DNA from: Pseudoalteromonas undina
Lineage (GTDB): Bacteria; Pseudomonadota; Gammaproteobacteria; Enterobacterales; Alteromonadaceae
DNA: 64,000 nucleotides
Direction: 5' to 3'
Assembly: GCF_000238275.3 (NCBI RefSeq)
Contig: NZ_AHCF03000004.1
Span: 1 to 64,000 of the forward strand
Part shown: in pieces, positions 62,470 through 64,000 of the stretch
Layout: each line of letters opens with the position of its first letter
Numbering within the stretch: position 1 is the stretch's first letter
Notes under the pieces: model-generated
Database searches by the model: none
Seen by the model: only the letters and a program-made list of their open reading frames with translations
Told to the model about the DNA's origin: nothing
Position numbers and translations under genes: made by a program

Positions 62470-64000
62470 AAGGGAGTTTTTTTCGCTCAATGACCTGGTT
62501 ACATACATGGGTAGGTTTACTCGTGTGTTGGTTACTGTATTTAATATTTTTTGCAGGCACCATCAGCTTTTTTAGAGATGAAGTTAGTTTATGGAATCAG
62601 CCAAGTATTCATAATATTGAGCAGCAGACAGACCGTATTGGCGCGCAAAAGCAACAAATAATAAGTGGCGTTGAGTATTTAAATACCCAAGCACCTAATG
62701 CCCCTAATTGGCGTATAACACTTCCTGAAGAGCGTGTACCCTATTTAACGTATGGTTATGCTAAGCCAAAAGAGCCTGAGCAGCGCAGAGCCTCTTTTGA
62801 AAATACCCGTTTAGATCCAAATAATATGCAGCCTTTAGCCCCTTTTACAGATACCCGAGGGGGAAATTTCTTTTATCGCCTGCATTTTGATTTACATTAT
62901 ATTGATGTAAAAACAGCGCGTTGGATTGTGTGTTTTGCAAGCTTGTTTATGCTTATTGCATTGATATCAGGGATAGTAATTCATAAACGAATTTTTAAAG
63001 ATATGTTTGTTTTTAGAGCTAATAAAGGCAGTCGTAGCTGGTTAGATGTACATAATTTAAGTTCTGTATTTGCCTTACCGTTTCATTTAATGATTACCTA
63101 TACCGGCATTATTACTCTGATATTCATGATATTTCCCTACCCCGCGCAAACCGTTTATGAAAATGGAATACGTGGTTTTTTCAATGATGTTTCGCCAAGT
63201 AGTCCTGTAACAGAATCATTGCAAGGTACTGCACCTTTGGTGCCTATCAATACTGTTTTAGATCAGGTTTATACTAAGTGGCCAGAGGCTGATATAACTC
63301 GGGTAATTATTAATAACCCGAATAAAGCCGCTGCAACTATTATGGTTTTGGTGAGCCCTGGGAAAACATTAAGGGATCAATCACCCCGTTTAATTTTTAG
63401 CGGAGCGAGTGGTGAGCTTGTTGCTCAAACTGATGATGAACTCACTGGCAGTAAGGCGCTATATGAATCATTAAACTCAATGCATACTGGGCGTTTAGCA
63501 GAACCATTATTACGTGTTTTATATTTTTTAGGCGGCATTGCCGGCTGCATAATGATAGCGACAGGCTGCATAATGTGGGCTAAGCGCTTACGCGAAAGAA
63601 TGAAAAAAAATACTCAGCCATCTTGGGGGCTAAAGCTAGTTGAAGGGTTAAATCTAGGAACATTGATGGGACTACCCTTGGCTACATCGGCTTTCTTTTT
63701 GGCTAATCGTTTACTCAGTAAACAGGTTGCTGAGCGCGCGGATAAAGAAATACTCGCTTTCTTTTTAACTTGGCTATGTGTGTTCATCATTGCCTTTGTA
63801 AAGCGTGACAAGTTGCAGTGGTGTGTGATGGCTGCCATAAACAGTATTGCTTGCTTTAGTGTGCCACTTGTTAATGCGCTAACAACACAGGGTAATATAA
63901 TCAGTTACTTGCGTAACGAGCAGTGGGCATTATTTATGTTTGATAGCCTTTTTCTAGCAATTGGTTTGCTGTTTTTGTTACAAACCGAAAAATTACGTAC
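62466..64000 (+). CDS. PepSY-associated membrane protein (PiuB-like), partial
   Basis: The reading frame stays open to the window edge, giving at least 511 residues. N-terminal SMTWLHTWVGLLVCWLLYLIFFAGTISFFRDE is the PepSY-TM hallmark, followed by a periplasmic part and helices with HxxxG-like LHFDLHY and VHNLSSVFALPFHLMI. Such proteins (PiuB) are linked to iron-siderophore reduction at the inner membrane. The histidines could hold haem. Its 3' end is outside the window. Confidence 0.82.
   Translation, partial: MKGSFFRSMTWLHTWVGLLVCWLLYLIFFAGTISFFRDEVSLWNQPSIHNIEQQTDRIGAQKQQIISGVEYLNTQAPNAPNWRITLPEERVPYLTYGYAKPKEPEQRRASFENTRLDPNNMQPLAPFTDTRGGNFFYRLHFDLHYIDVKTARWIVCFASLFMLIALISGIVIHKRIFKDMFVFRANKGSRSWLDVHNLSSVFALPFHLMITYTGIITLIFMIFPYPAQTVYENGIRGFFNDVSPSSPVTESLQGTAPLVPINTVLDQVYTKWPEADITRVIINNPNKAAATIMVLVSPGKTLRDQSPRLIFSGASGELVAQTDDELTGSKALYESLNSMHTGRLAEPLLRVLYFLGGIAGCIMIATGCIMWAKRLRERMKKNTQPSWGLKLVEGLNLGTLMGLPLATSAFFLANRLLSKQVAERADKEILAFFLTWLCVFIIAFVKRDKLQWCVMAAINSIACFSVPLVNALTTQGNIISYLRNEQWALFMFDSLFLAIGLLFLLQTEKLR

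Noticed and set aside
1..64000. CRISPR arrays, tRNA or rRNA genes, complete insertion sequences
   Set aside because: No regular spacer-repeat array, cloverleaf, rRNA segment or transposase gene was recognised.

Overview
The window looks like a marine gammaproteobacterium, most likely Pseudoalteromonas, from a secondary chromosome or large replicon. The reasons are A+T-rich DNA, a P1-type parAB pair at the left edge, an NhaR-like and many other LysR regulators, MesX/MesD methionine synthesis, a bisucaberin-type siderophore operon and abundant TonB/haem uptake genes. The genus call is an inference from gene style; no rRNA or tRNA gene is present to fix it.

Layout. 0-2.8 kb: parA-parB, followed by a cluster of bipartite GATC-containing repeats (parS- or iteron-like). 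2.8-8.9 kb: a SWIM/SNF2 helicase, three tandem sRNA-like units with sigma-E-type promoters and terminators, rmuC, and a DODA-type dioxygenase. 8.9-20.1 kb: an atypical MBL-fold protein with a divergent LysR, a DPP-IV-like lipoprotein peptidase, an alpha/beta hydrolase lipoprotein, an HPF-like protein facing nhaR, a TauE/SafE permease, and mesX-mesD behind tandem MetJ boxes. 20.1-21.8 kb: an orphan HExxH protease-like ORF and a secreted partner, bracketed by a 15-bp inverted repeat. 21.8-27.3 kb: LysR/azoR, a flavin monooxygenase with a divergent LysR, a haloacid dehalogenase and a GyrI-like protein.

27.3-36.7 kb is a Fur-box-preceded siderophore operon: decarboxylase, N-hydroxylase, MFS exporter, GNAT+IucA/IucC fusion, FhuF reductase and a membrane acyltransferase, followed by a convergent LysR gene. 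36.7-41.0 kb holds a VOC protein, a two-gene accessory pair lying between two identical terminators, a GNAT, a small unknown gene and chaN. 41.0-47.1 kb is a haem uptake locus: hmuT-hmuU-hmuV-hugZ-azurin joined by 4-nt overlaps, divergent from a TonB haem receptor, with two Fur boxes between. 47.1-56.5 kb holds a MITE-like element, a membrane protein, a siderophore-type TonB receptor, a split membrane/SpeE-like pair, a glutamine amidotransferase, a MarR-led HlyD/FUSC-like efflux operon and arfB.

56.5-61.1 kb is a pilin-chaperone-usher operon whose usher carries C-terminal SPOR-like domains. 61.1-62.1 kb is a gene-free stretch with a second cluster of the same bipartite repeats seen next to parB. 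The window ends inside a PepSY-type membrane protein that follows a DUF3649-like protein.

Functionally, iron is the main theme: siderophore synthesis, export and reduction, haem uptake and breakdown, two TonB receptors, ChaN and PiuB/PepSY-like proteins. The most unusual items are the sRNA triplet, the repeat clusters at both ends of the window, the SPOR-tailed usher, and accessory gene pairs that appear to have been inserted at terminators or between inverted repeats.
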